Shown in pieces: positions 7,445-13,622 of a stretch of DNA of 18,545 nt (positions are counted from its first letter, which is position 1; each line of letters opens with the position of its first letter). The stretch spans positions 1 through 18,545 of the forward strand of contig JAGVZX010000050.1 of assembly GCA_018302185.1 (NCBI GenBank), read 5' to 3'. The DNA is from Candidatus Woesearchaeota archaeon (GTDB taxonomy: Archaea > Nanobdellota > Nanobdellia > Woesearchaeales > UBA10200). Made by a program: the position numbers and the translations under genes. A model generated the notes under the pieces. The model was not told the DNA's origin. It made no database searches and worked only from the letters and a program-made list of their open reading frames with translations.

Positions 7445-8107
7445 TTAATCCTTATTATTTCTCATTTTCTCAATGATAAGATAAGCTATTAATGCAAAAG
7501 CTGCCCCAACAATAAACCACAATGATTTCATCTCCACTAACACATTTCCTGCAGCTTCTTGTGCTAATGGCTGTGCTGCAATTGTTACTTCTGCAACAGC
7601 TTCAGTCGCTGCATCTGCTACTAACCTTGATGCATACTCAGTAGATTTTTGCGCTGCTCCAAATGAAAAAGAGTTAAGAGATGGTTGAGATAATTTTGAA
7701 AATACCTGTACCAAAGCAGCAGCTCCTGCAGTCAATAATGCAACAGGCAATAATGATTTTAATTTATCACGGATAGATTGAGTAGGAGCGCTTGGCGCAA
7801 TTATTATGTATTTGTTTGCCAATTTATAGTGGTTGACTTCTTTTCCTTTTTCGCTGTAATGAAACTCATCAACATCAACAAGATTGCCTGCCTGTAATTG
7901 CTGGAGGTTGTAATGCACAGTTGAGAGCGGAAAATTTAGGTCTTTTGAGATCTGTGTCTCTGTGACTTCATCATCTTCTCCCTTTGTTGCAAGATAATCA
8001 AGTATTTTTCTGGCTGAGACACTTGTAATTACATTAGCCAATTTTTTTGTCTTCTCTTCGCTCAGAGAGACAAGTAGGAATGTCTGTTTGCTTGGTTTTT
8101 TTGCCAT
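7445..8107 (-). CDS. Membrane-anchored winged-helix transcriptional regulator
   Basis: 220 residues. An ArsR-like winged helix occupies about 20-95: SARKILDYLATKG, TETQISKDLNFPLSTVHYNLQQL (recognition helix), then the wing LVDVDEFHYSEKGKEVNHYKLAN. Two hydrophobic segments follow, about 117-137 (LLPVALLTAGAAALVQVF) and 193-213 (SLWFIVGAAFALIAYLII), with an Ala-rich stretch between them. An archaeal regulator with an N-terminal DNA-binding domain tethered to the membrane fits best. Such proteins may sense events at the membrane, but the signal here is unknown. No metal-binding cysteine pair of classic ArsR sensors is visible. The mRNA appears leaderless. Targets may include the neighbouring surface-protein genes, which is inference from position only. 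Confidence 0.85.
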   Translation of the reverse strand: MAKKPSKQTFLLVSLSEEKTKKLANVITSVSARKILDYLATKGEDDEVTETQISKDLNFPLSTVHYNLQQLQAGNLVDVDEFHYSEKGKEVNHYKLANKYIIIAPSAPTQSIRDKLKSLLPVALLTAGAAALVQVFSKLSQPSLNSFSFGAAQKSTEYASRLVADAATEAVAEVTIAAQPLAQEAAGNVLVEMKSLWFIVGAAFALIAYLIIEKMRNNKD

Positions 8108-8128
8108 GAGAAATAATATAACCTAGGA

Positions 8129-8138
8129 ATATAAATAG
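8129..8138 (-). promoter_or_regulatory. TATA box of the winged-helix regulator gene
   Basis: CTATTTATAT on the minus strand is centred 26 bases before the ATG at 8107, a spacing that implies a leaderless transcript. No Shine-Dalgarno is seen between it and the start. Confidence 0.55.
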
Positions 8139-8201
8139 CTTGTGATAGATTTAAATCAAGTCAAAGTTATAGCTACCACTAAACAGAGGTTAAAAATAGT
8201 A

Positions 8202-8211
8202 AGATTTAAAT
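8202..8211 (+). promoter_or_regulatory. TATA box of the 91-residue His-rich gene
   Basis: AGATTTAAAT is centred about 29 bases before the ATG at 8237, giving a leaderless transcript and supporting that small gene. The same ten bases occur at 8147-8156 in this divergent intergenic region. Confidence 0.5.
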
Positions 8212-8236
8212 ACGGCACAGGCTTAATCACACCAAT

Positions 8237-8512
8237 ATGTCAACAACACTAGAGCATGAAGTCGAACATGAAGAGCATGGAAATTCACACGGAGATAGAT
8301 GCACTGCTACGTCTGATAGGATGATCAGCCCATTGCCTACCACTTATGGTTACTCATATGATGGGATACAATGGATAAGAACAACAAGAAAGTTTGGTGA
8401 CATCGGAAGCGAGACAGATGGCTTTCCGTTCAGCGAAGAAACTGAAAACCATAAGTTCAGGGATAACCAGAGTGTTAGAGCTGGAAAATATAAAACTACT
8501 ACACATAGATGA
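8237..8512 (+). CDS. Small His/Glu-rich protein, unrecognised
   Basis: 91 residues, no signal peptide or membrane segment. The N-terminus is rich in His and Glu (LEHEVEHEEHGNSHGDR), which could bind divalent metal. The remainder is polar and Tyr/Thr-rich (GYSYDGIQWIRTTRKFGD) without a recognised domain. It is probably real because a TATA box sits at leaderless spacing before the ATG, no better competing frame exists, and the reading frame is free of stops. It lies just upstream of a structured RNA element and of another His-rich gene, which hints at a shared metal theme but does not establish it. Confidence 0.55.
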   Translation: MSTTLEHEVEHEEHGNSHGDRCTATSDRMISPLPTTYGYSYDGIQWIRTTRKFGDIGSETDGFPFSEETENHKFRDNQSVRAGKYKTTTHR

Positions 8513-8555
8513 TTTTTGTCAGCCTTAATAGTATATGCATAGCTAATTTTTCTAC

Positions 8556-8745
8556 GCCAGAGCAATGGCTTGTCTCGAAAAGCAAAAAGCCACACATCGT
8601 ATGGTTTTTTGCTCTTCACTCGACCGTCGCCTGCGAACATTAGCAGGTTAAATTTATAGACCTTCGCTCCATGGAACATCGCTCAGGCCTAGTAAGATAG
8701 AATAATTATGTTCGCAAAATTGGCGACGTACGCCATTGCTCTGGC
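8556..8745 (+). ncRNA. Structured RNA element 1, three-way junction form
   Basis: Fills most of the 8513-8803 gap. The ends pair over 14 bp: GCCAGAGCAATGGC (8556-8569) with GCCATTGCTCTGGC (8732-8745). Inside are an 11-bp hairpin (8582-8592 with 8602-8612, one G-U) and a second stem, GTCGCC plus TGCGAACAT (8626-8640) with ATGTTCGCA, a bulge AAATT, and GGCGAC (8708-8727). This second stem has the same layout as elements 2 and 3, with the bulge on the 3' strand only. TTAGC follows the 5' strand, CTCC lies in the loop, and CTAGTAAG recalls CTTAGTATG of element 2. A TATA-like AATAGTATAT at 8528-8536 lies about 25 bases upstream of the first paired base. A small RNA on the plus strand is inferred; the strand is least certain for this copy because no T-run follows directly. 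Confidence 0.6.
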
Positions 8746-8773
8746 TATACAGCAGATTGTTTTAATCGCAAAA

Positions 8774-8782
8774 CTTATATAG
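8774..8782 (+). promoter_or_regulatory. TATA box of the His-rich membrane protein gene
   Basis: CTTATATAG is centred 26 bases before the ATG at 8804, again the spacing of a leaderless transcript. It lies about 29 bases after the end of RNA element 1. Confidence 0.55.
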
Positions 8783-8803
8783 CAGATTAAGTTTATTTTA
8801 TTT

Positions 8804-9370
8804 ATGGCATCAAAAACAAGGATGTATTTTGCATATGCGATGATCATCATATTATGTGTGCTTGTGATATGGCAGTTTTCTTACAATCAGCAGCTGGCTA
8901 AGATGTACTCAAAGGCATACTATAAGTCTGCTGACATACAGAAGTTAAGCGGAGTAGGAGACCTAGGAAGCCAGCATATACATGCTCATCTTACAGTCAT
9001 GGCTGACGATAAGAAGATAGATTTTGCAAAGCCAAATTATCAATTGCAGCACACATTTATACATTTTGAAGACGGTGAAGGGCATACAGTGCATGTGCAT
9101 GCAACAGGGTTGACATTAGGGCATCTGTTCAAAAGTTTAGGAGGAGAAGTTAATATTAATTGGATGAAGATCGAGAGCAAAGAATACTGCAGTGAAACAG
9201 AGACTGCTGGAAATAAGCTCAAAGTATATGTAAACGGAGATAGAATATTTGACCCTGCAAATCATCTTTTTAAAGACATGGACAGGATATTGGTTGCGTA
9301 TGGCACATTAAACGATGATGAGATAAAGAAAGAGTTTGAGAACATAGGCAAGATAGAGATTGAGGAATAA
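8804..9370 (+). CDS. Membrane-anchored His-rich extracytoplasmic protein
   Basis: 188 residues. One N-terminal membrane helix (about 8-24, YAMIIILCVLVIWQF) with basic residues before it, so the rest probably lies outside the cell. The soluble domain has conserved-looking His clusters: QHIHAHLTVMADDKKIDF, QHTFIHFEDGEGHTVHVHAT, then GLTLGHLFKSLGG, a single Cys (KEYCSE), KVYVNGDRIF and DRILVAYG. I recall similar domains in Nitrososphaeria, DPANN and some bacteria without an assigned function. The HxHxH and HVHAT motifs suggest metal binding, possibly copper or zinc, which is inference. It is transcribed from its own promoter and followed by secE on the same strand. Confidence 0.85.
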   Translation: MASKTRMYFAYAMIIILCVLVIWQFSYNQQLAKMYSKAYYKSADIQKLSGVGDLGSQHIHAHLTVMADDKKIDFAKPNYQLQHTFIHFEDGEGHTVHVHATGLTLGHLFKSLGGEVNINWMKIESKEYCSETETAGNKLKVYVNGDRIFDPANHLFKDMDRILVAYGTLNDDEIKKEFENIGKIEIEE

Positions 9371-9401
9371 TTAGAAGTAAATATATTTTTAAATTGCAAA
9401 T

Positions 9402-9476
9402 ATTTATAAAGGAGTGCATATTTTATCAGTATATCTTAATATTATAAAATGAGATAAATAAAAGTTCTCTTGAGGA
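9402..9476 (+). promoter_or_regulatory. Promoter and Shine-Dalgarno of secE-spt5
   Basis: Two TATA candidates, ATTTATAAA (9402-9410) and ATTATAAAAT (about 9440-9449), precede TGAGGA (9471-9476), which is three bases before the secE ATG. The ribosome binding site implies a leader, so the upstream TATA is the better choice. Confidence 0.5.
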
Positions 9477-9479
9477 AAA

Positions 9480-9887
9480 ATGAGCGTGCAGGTTGCAGAG
9501 GAAAGAGAAATGCCATATGAAGATGAAAATAATCAAGAGGCTGAAAACGCAGAGCAAGAAGATGATGGACAGGATAAGCATACGCATCTGAAAGAAACAC
9601 ATCAACAGCACACTAATCAACATACACACCATAATCCGCATCAAGCCAGATACCAGCAGCATCTGCAGGAGAAAGCTCAACAGCAGGGCACTACCGAGCA
9701 AAAGGAATCTGCAGTTACAAAGTTCAAATCATTTACAAAAGAATGTGTTAGAGTATTAAGGATTACAAAAAAACCAACAGGCATTGAGTTTAAGACAATA
9801 GTCAAGGTTTCAGGCATAGGGATGCTGCTCATAGGATTGCTAGGATTCATAATCCAGCTTATAAGGCAGGTATTGATCAGTTTTTAA
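9480..9887 (+). CDS. secE: Protein translocase subunit SecE/Sss1 (Sec61 gamma) with His-rich extension
   Basis: 135 residues. The C-terminal 60 residues are a typical archaeal SecE: an amphipathic segment FTKECVRVLRITKKPTGIEF followed by one membrane helix (about 112-132, GIGMLLIGLLGFIIQLI). SecE clamps SecY in the protein-conducting channel. The family is usually about 60 residues in archaea. Here roughly 75 residues precede it, rich in Glu, Gln and His (DKHTHLKETHQQHTNQHTHH). That extension should lie in the cytoplasm and may bind metal or be disordered. The start follows a TGAGGA ribosome binding site. The next gene, spt5, lies 52 bases downstream in the gene order normal for archaea, which supports the assignment. 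Confidence 0.9.
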   Translation: MSVQVAEEREMPYEDENNQEAENAEQEDDGQDKHTHLKETHQQHTNQHTHHNPHQARYQQHLQEKAQQQGTTEQKESAVTKFKSFTKECVRVLRITKKPTGIEFKTIVKVSGIGMLLIGLLGFIIQLIRQVLISF

Positions 9888-9939
9888 TCATCAAGTTTGA
9901 TATCAAAGAGAGTTTCAAGAAATAAGGTGAGAATTAAAA

Positions 9940-10542
9940 ATGGCAGAAAAAGAAACACAAACAACTGAAAAATCAATAACACATATTTTTGCATTAAGGA
10001 CAACTTCCAACAGGGAAGACCAAGTCATAGATTTTATCGGCTCTAATATCACTAAGAAAAAGATAGATGTTTATTGCGTCATAAGGCCGCACGGAATGAG
10101 AGGATATATTTTCTTGGAAGCTGCAGACAAGGCTTCTGCTGAACAAGCAGCATTTAATGTCCCTTATGCACGAGGGATTTTAGCAAAAGAGATCGAATAC
10201 AAAGAGATAGAGCATATGCTTGAACAGGTCAAGAAAGAAGCAAACATCCGCAAGAATGACATTGCAGAGATCATATCTGGGCCATTCAAGAGAGAGCAAT
10301 GCAAGATCATGAGGATAGACAGGACAAAAGAGGAAGTTGTCGTTGAGCTTTTGGAAGCAGCTGTCCCTATCCCGATCACTGTCAAGATAGACGCAGTAAA
10401 AGTCATAAGAAGAGATGATGAATCTTCAGATGATGAAGAAGAGAAGAAAGAAGAAGCCAAGGAAGAGAAAAAGACAAGATACCAGGAAGAAGAGAAAGAA
10501 GAAAAGATAGAAGGCGTTGATGAGAAGGACTTTTACGAGTAA
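9940..10542 (+). CDS. spt5: Transcription elongation factor Spt5 (archaeal NusG)
   Basis: 200 residues. An NGN domain (about 14-92) opens with HIFALRTTSNREDQVIDFI and contains IRPHGMRGYIFLEAADK; it binds the RNA polymerase clamp, normally together with Spt4. A KOW domain (about 103-155) contains NDIAEIISGPFKREQCKIMRID and VVVELLEAAVPIPITVK. A 45-residue Glu/Lys-rich tail (DDESSDDEEEKKEE onward) follows and is longer and more acidic than in most archaeal Spt5. Spt5 raises polymerase processivity and couples transcription to translation. An AGGTGA ribosome binding site (9923-9928) precedes the ATG. It is most likely cotranscribed with secE, while rpl11 downstream has a promoter of its own. Confidence 0.93.
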   Translation: MAEKETQTTEKSITHIFALRTTSNREDQVIDFIGSNITKKKIDVYCVIRPHGMRGYIFLEAADKASAEQAAFNVPYARGILAKEIEYKEIEHMLEQVKKEANIRKNDIAEIISGPFKREQCKIMRIDRTKEEVVVELLEAAVPIPITVKIDAVKVIRRDDESSDDEEEKKEEAKEEKKTRYQEEEKEEKIEGVDEKDFYE

Positions 10543-10604
10543 AGAATTGCATTAAGAATTTTTTTATTTAAGATATCCGATAACAGCTGTTAATAATAAT
10601 AACA

Positions 10605-10614
10605 TTTATAAATA
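10605..10614 (+). promoter_or_regulatory. TATA box of rpl11
   Basis: TTTATAAATA is centred 27 bases before the rpl11 ATG, and AATAATAACA precedes it as in the B1 promoter. The spacing predicts a leaderless or nearly leaderless mRNA, although AAGGT occurs shortly before the start. Confidence 0.6.
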
Positions 10615-10636
10615 ATTTGAGGTTTTCAAGGTCAAT

Positions 10637-11419
10637 ATGGCAAATCAGGTTATAGAAACATTGGTATCTGGAGGCAAAGCTACTGCTGCGCCACCATTAG
10701 GCCCTGCTTTAGGCCCATTAGGCGTAAATATAGGCATGGTAATTGCTGAGATAAATAAGAAGACAGCAAGCTTTGCTGGCATGCAGGTTCCTGTCAAGAT
10801 TTCTGTAGATGCTAAATCAAAAAAATTTGAGGTAACTGTTGGAACTCCACCAGCTTCTGCATTGATCAAAAAGGAAGCAGGCATCGAGAAAGGATCAGGC
10901 AATCCATTGATGGATAAGGTTGCAGATTTAAGGATAGAACAAATAATCAAGATCTCTCAGATGAAGCAGGATAGTTTGCTAGGAAAAGATTCTATCGCTA
11001 GATGCAAAGAGATTATCGGAACATGCCATTCGATGGGCGTTCTTGTAGAAGGTAATTCTGGGCAGCAGACAATTATGCTGATCAATCAAGGCCAATTTGT
11101 TGATAAGATCAAATCTGGAAAGACAGAGCTTTCTGCTGCTGAATTAAAAGCATTGGAAGCAGAGCGTAAGAAACTGCAGGAAGATATCGAGAAGAGAAAA
11201 GCAGAATTCACAGCTTTAGGTAAACAGATACTTGCTTCAATGGAAGGCAAGAGCAAGGGCGAAATAAAAGCTAAGTTATTGGAAGCAAAGATACCTGACG
11301 CTATAATCAAGGAATTAATGCCGGCTACTGATGCAGTTGCAGCAGGAGGAGCGCAAGCAACTCCAGGAGCTGCAGGCGCAAAACCAGAAACCAAGCCAGC
11401 TGCTGAAAAGAAGAAGTAA
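10637..11419 (+). CDS. rpl11: Large subunit ribosomal protein uL11 with long C-terminal extension
   Basis: 260 residues against about 160 in most archaea. The N-terminal domain is canonical: VSGGKATAAPPLGPALGPLGVNIG, then VPVKISVDA and FEVTVGTPPASALIKKEAG. The C-terminal RNA-binding domain (about 75-140) ends in KEIIGTCHSMGVLVEG. uL11 binds the GTPase-centre region of 23S rRNA and forms the base of the ribosomal stalk. From about residue 160 there is an extra helical, coiled-coil-like segment (LKALEAERKKLQEDIEKRKAEF), then a disordered Ala/Pro/Lys tail. No rpl1 or rpl10 follows, although they often do in archaea. The last 23 bases including the stop codon occur again at 13462-13484, which suggests an insertion next to this gene. 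Confidence 0.95.
   Translation: MANQVIETLVSGGKATAAPPLGPALGPLGVNIGMVIAEINKKTASFAGMQVPVKISVDAKSKKFEVTVGTPPASALIKKEAGIEKGSGNPLMDKVADLRIEQIIKISQMKQDSLLGKDSIARCKEIIGTCHSMGVLVEGNSGQQTIMLINQGQFVDKIKSGKTELSAAELKALEAERKKLQEDIEKRKAEFTALGKQILASMEGKSKGEIKAKLLEAKIPDAIIKELMPATDAVAAGGAQATPGAAGAKPETKPAAEKKK
11397..11419. repeat. 23-bp direct repeat, copy 1 (3' end of rpl11)
   Basis: Perfect match to 13462-13484. It spans the last seven codons and the stop of rpl11 (CAGCTGCTGAAAAGAAG, then AAGTAA). The sequences on either side of the two copies are unrelated, so the identity ends sharply. It looks like one boundary of an inserted segment of about 2.07 kb that left rpl11 intact. Confidence 0.65.
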
Positions 11420-11490
11420 ATGTTATTTTTAATTTTCTGAATTTGTTTAGTTTTTTCTGAAGAATATTTCAGTTACTTGAATGTTTGCCA

Positions 11491-12522
11491 TCATTGCTCC
11501 ATCTTCAGCAGATAATCATTCGAGATAACCTTAAATGAAAATCTTCTTACAACACCATTGATCAAGACATTTCTTTCATTGATTGGCCTGACCACTATCC
11601 CTTCCTGAATAACATCTGGATTTAACGGGCTTTTTTGATCAGCCAGCTCCATAAGCTGCTCGAAAGTGTAATCCAATAGGACAGATAATTTAATAATTGG
11701 GACTATATCAAGATTCTTTTCTCTGCAAAAAGACATCATCTCATCAAAATCTAAGTATCTGTGCCCAGTGATATCAAAGACATTGAAGACAAATAATTTG
11801 TGGCCTTTGATCCTTAATGGATTCTTATTTATTCCCTCGCCGACTAATTCACCCTGAACAGCAAACCCCTCAGGGATGCAGGTCTTTAGATCATACTTAT
11901 CAGCCATCTCCCATATAGTATTCCCTGAAGATTCTTTTAACTCAAGATTTCTGCTGCAAGCCCCAAATTCGCCTTTATGCCTAAAATAAGTTGCTGAAGT
12001 TCCGTCAAGCTTAGAAGCAATATAAACAACGCTCCCTTTTTGATGCACCAGCAGATCTGCGCAATTTTGGAGCCTTTCTTCATCGCTTTTTGGTATAAAT
12101 GAAGGAAAATTCCCTTTTACAACTCCTGCGAGATTTGCTGGAACTGGCACTTCATATTTTAAAACACCTAATTGCTCAGTTATATCTTCTCCAATTGCAA
12201 GATCCTTAAACGGATCAGTTATCGGCAAAGCAAGACCCTGTGATATCTGCCCTCGTAATCTTATAGTTTTCAGCCTGATGCCATTTTTCTCCTGCCCATC
12301 GACCAACATCTTCTTTGGATTTGAGCCTCTTAATAAAAATTCATACTCTGGCTTGACTGGAAGAAAACTGTCAATTTCAAAATACATGCACAAGTCTCCT
12401 ATCCTGAACTCGCCCTTCTTGACAACTACCCACCACTCTTTGATCTTTGCTTTTTCAATAGCATCTGCCAGTTCAATAGGCTGTATCTCCTCAATCTTCT
12501 GGATTGTTACAAGATTTCTCAT
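11491..12522 (-). CDS. RNA ligase, DRB0094/Rnl5 family
   Basis: 343 residues, matching in length the Deinococcus radiodurans enzyme DraRnl. It joins 3'-OH to 5'-phosphate RNA ends, in that family at nicks in duplexes, through a ligase-AMP intermediate. The N-terminal OB-fold domain characteristic of the family is present (TIQKIEEIQPIELADAIE, WWVVVKKGEFRIGDLCMYFE). Nucleotidyltransferase motifs are complete: motif I SKLDGTS with the adenylated Lys near residue 171, CSRNLEL, motif III VQGELVGEG near 225, motif IV EGIVVRP near 307 and motif V FSFKVIS near 330. It is therefore probably active. It lies tail to tail with rpl11 and upstream of it on the minus strand is a broken fic gene. A shared 40-bp inverted-repeat operator sits just before its ATG. 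Horizontal acquisition is suggested by the flanking direct repeat. Confidence 0.92.
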   Translation of the reverse strand: MRNLVTIQKIEEIQPIELADAIEKAKIKEWWVVVKKGEFRIGDLCMYFEIDSFLPVKPEYEFLLRGSNPKKMLVDGQEKNGIRLKTIRLRGQISQGLALPITDPFKDLAIGEDITEQLGVLKYEVPVPANLAGVVKGNFPSFIPKSDEERLQNCADLLVHQKGSVVYIASKLDGTSATYFRHKGEFGACSRNLELKESSGNTIWEMADKYDLKTCIPEGFAVQGELVGEGINKNPLRIKGHKLFVFNVFDITGHRYLDFDEMMSFCREKNLDIVPIIKLSVLLDYTFEQLMELADQKSPLNPDVIQEGIVVRPINERNVLINGVVRRFSFKVISNDYLLKMEQ

Positions 12523-12549
12523 TTTTCAGTTCTTTGATTAAAATATCTA

Positions 12550-12589
12550 TTGTCCACATTTTTCGAATTATCGCTCATTTTGTGGACAA
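12550..12589. promoter_or_regulatory. Two-half-site operator upstream of the RNA ligase gene
   Basis: TTGTCCACAT at the left and ATTTTGTGGACAA at the right form an 8-bp inverted repeat whose half-site centres are 32 bp apart, about three helical turns. The element is 28 bases upstream of the ligase ATG and covers the stop codon of the fic remnant. A 40-bp element of the same design covers the fic promoter (13376-13415). A common repressor is inferred; none is identified in the window. Confidence 0.6.
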
Positions 12590-13362
12590 GTTTATCTGAT
12601 CTACCATGATCTCAAACATTTTATTGCAGTATTCCTTATATCTCTTTTCATTGTGCAAATCTATCCCTTCATAATATTGCTGCCTATTTTTTACAGGAAC
12701 ATATAATTTAGGATAACCTGCCCTCATCAGCACCCAGTTCATCAGTGCCCTTCCTGTCCTTCCATTGCCATCTTCAAATGGGTGTATTTCAACAAACTTT
12801 GCATGGATCAGGCACGCCATGACAAAAGTATGAAGCTTATTCTTATTCTGAGAATAAAAAGCTATCATCTCTTTTAACAATTTAGGGACATCTTTTTCAT
12901 CAGGAGGCGTGAAATCAGAACCTTCAATTTTCACAGGAAAGAACCTAAGCCTCCCTGGATATAGCAACCCTGTATTTTTTGTCAGAATCCCATTAAGCTC
13001 CTCAATAAATCCTATAGTTAGCTTGCCTTTATATTTCTTTAGGAGTTATAAGTAAATCTGATGACAAAATCAGATTCCTCTTTTTCAATTACAGTTTTCG
13101 GTAATTTTGCAATATGGTTAGTGTAAACTTCTTTAAAATCATCGATAACTTCTAACTTATCTGCACCTATATAGCCATCATTATACACATCATATTGCTC
13201 TAGCCTAAGTTCTTTTAATTTTTTGGAAATTAGCTCTTTAGAAGGATTTTCTGTACCAAGTTTAATCCTAATCTTTTTCCACTTATCTTCACTTAGCCTT
13301 ATGGTCTTGCCTAAATAATAAAATGTCTGCTTGCCAGACTTAATTTTGTCGATGTATGCCAT
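12575..13362 (-). pseudogene. fic, broken by an internal deletion and frameshift
   Basis: Fic enzymes transfer AMP or similar groups to protein hydroxyls. Two fragments in different frames belong to one gene. The first (13362 to 13039) begins MAYIDKIKSGKQTFYYLGKT, the usual N-terminus of this Fic subfamily, and ends at FVIRFTYNS. The second starts in frame shortly after (KKYKGKLTIGFIEELNGILT) and contains the intact catalytic motif HPFEDGNGRTGR and the C-terminal helices; a TTG at 12967 could serve as its start. In intact relatives FTYNS is followed by NxIEGN, the autoinhibitory helix, and a segment of about 50 residues, all missing here. I chose the ATG at 13362, 29 bases after a TATA box, rather than an upstream GTG. 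The C-terminal fragment could still be translated, but an active enzyme is doubtful. Confidence 0.8.
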
Positions 13363-13375
13363 ACAACTAGTAGTA

Positions 13376-13415
13376 TTGTCCACATATTATTTAAATCTTT
13401 CTATTTTGTGGACAA
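13376..13415. promoter_or_regulatory. Two-half-site operator over the fic promoter
   Basis: TTGTCCAC (13376-13383) and GTGGACAA (13408-13415) frame the fic TATA box (minus strand GATTTAAATAATA), which is 29 bases before the ATG at 13362. Spacing and 23 of 40 bases equal those of the element at 12550-12589. A protein bound at both half-sites would block TBP/TFB access, so repression is the likely effect. Confidence 0.6.
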
Positions 13416-13461
13416 TATAACCCCCTTATCTGTCTGGCTACAACAACATCAAAATGTGTGT

Positions 13462-13484
13462 CAGCTGCTGAAAAGAAGAAGTAA
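13462..13484. repeat. 23-bp direct repeat, copy 2 (rpl11 tail scar)
   Basis: Identical to the last 23 bases of rpl11 (11397-11419), including its TAA, but here attached to no reading frame. With copy 1 it brackets the RNA ligase and fic genes. From here to 13622 the sequence is AT-rich and holds nothing else visible except a TATA-like TTTATTTATT at 13591-13600 that fits the start of RNA element 2. Confidence 0.65.
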
Positions 13485-13622
13485 GTGAATTGATTTCTAT
13501 TTGTTTTATTTAACTAGAATTTTTATTTGTTATTATTTTGATTATTAATGCGATATTATTTTTTTTATTAGGAGATTATTATTTATCCTGTTTATTTATT
13601 TAGTGGGAATATAGAATGCTCT

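Noticed and set aside
8350..8679. Minus-strand open frame of 109 residues over the small His-rich gene and RNA element 1
   Set aside because: No recognisable protein features, no promoter or ribosome binding site, and it overlaps paired regions of the structured element.
12550..12589. TTGTCCACA repeats read as DnaA boxes and a replication origin
   Set aside because: One base differs from the bacterial box, archaea lack DnaA, and the paired symmetric spacing before two genes fits an operator better.
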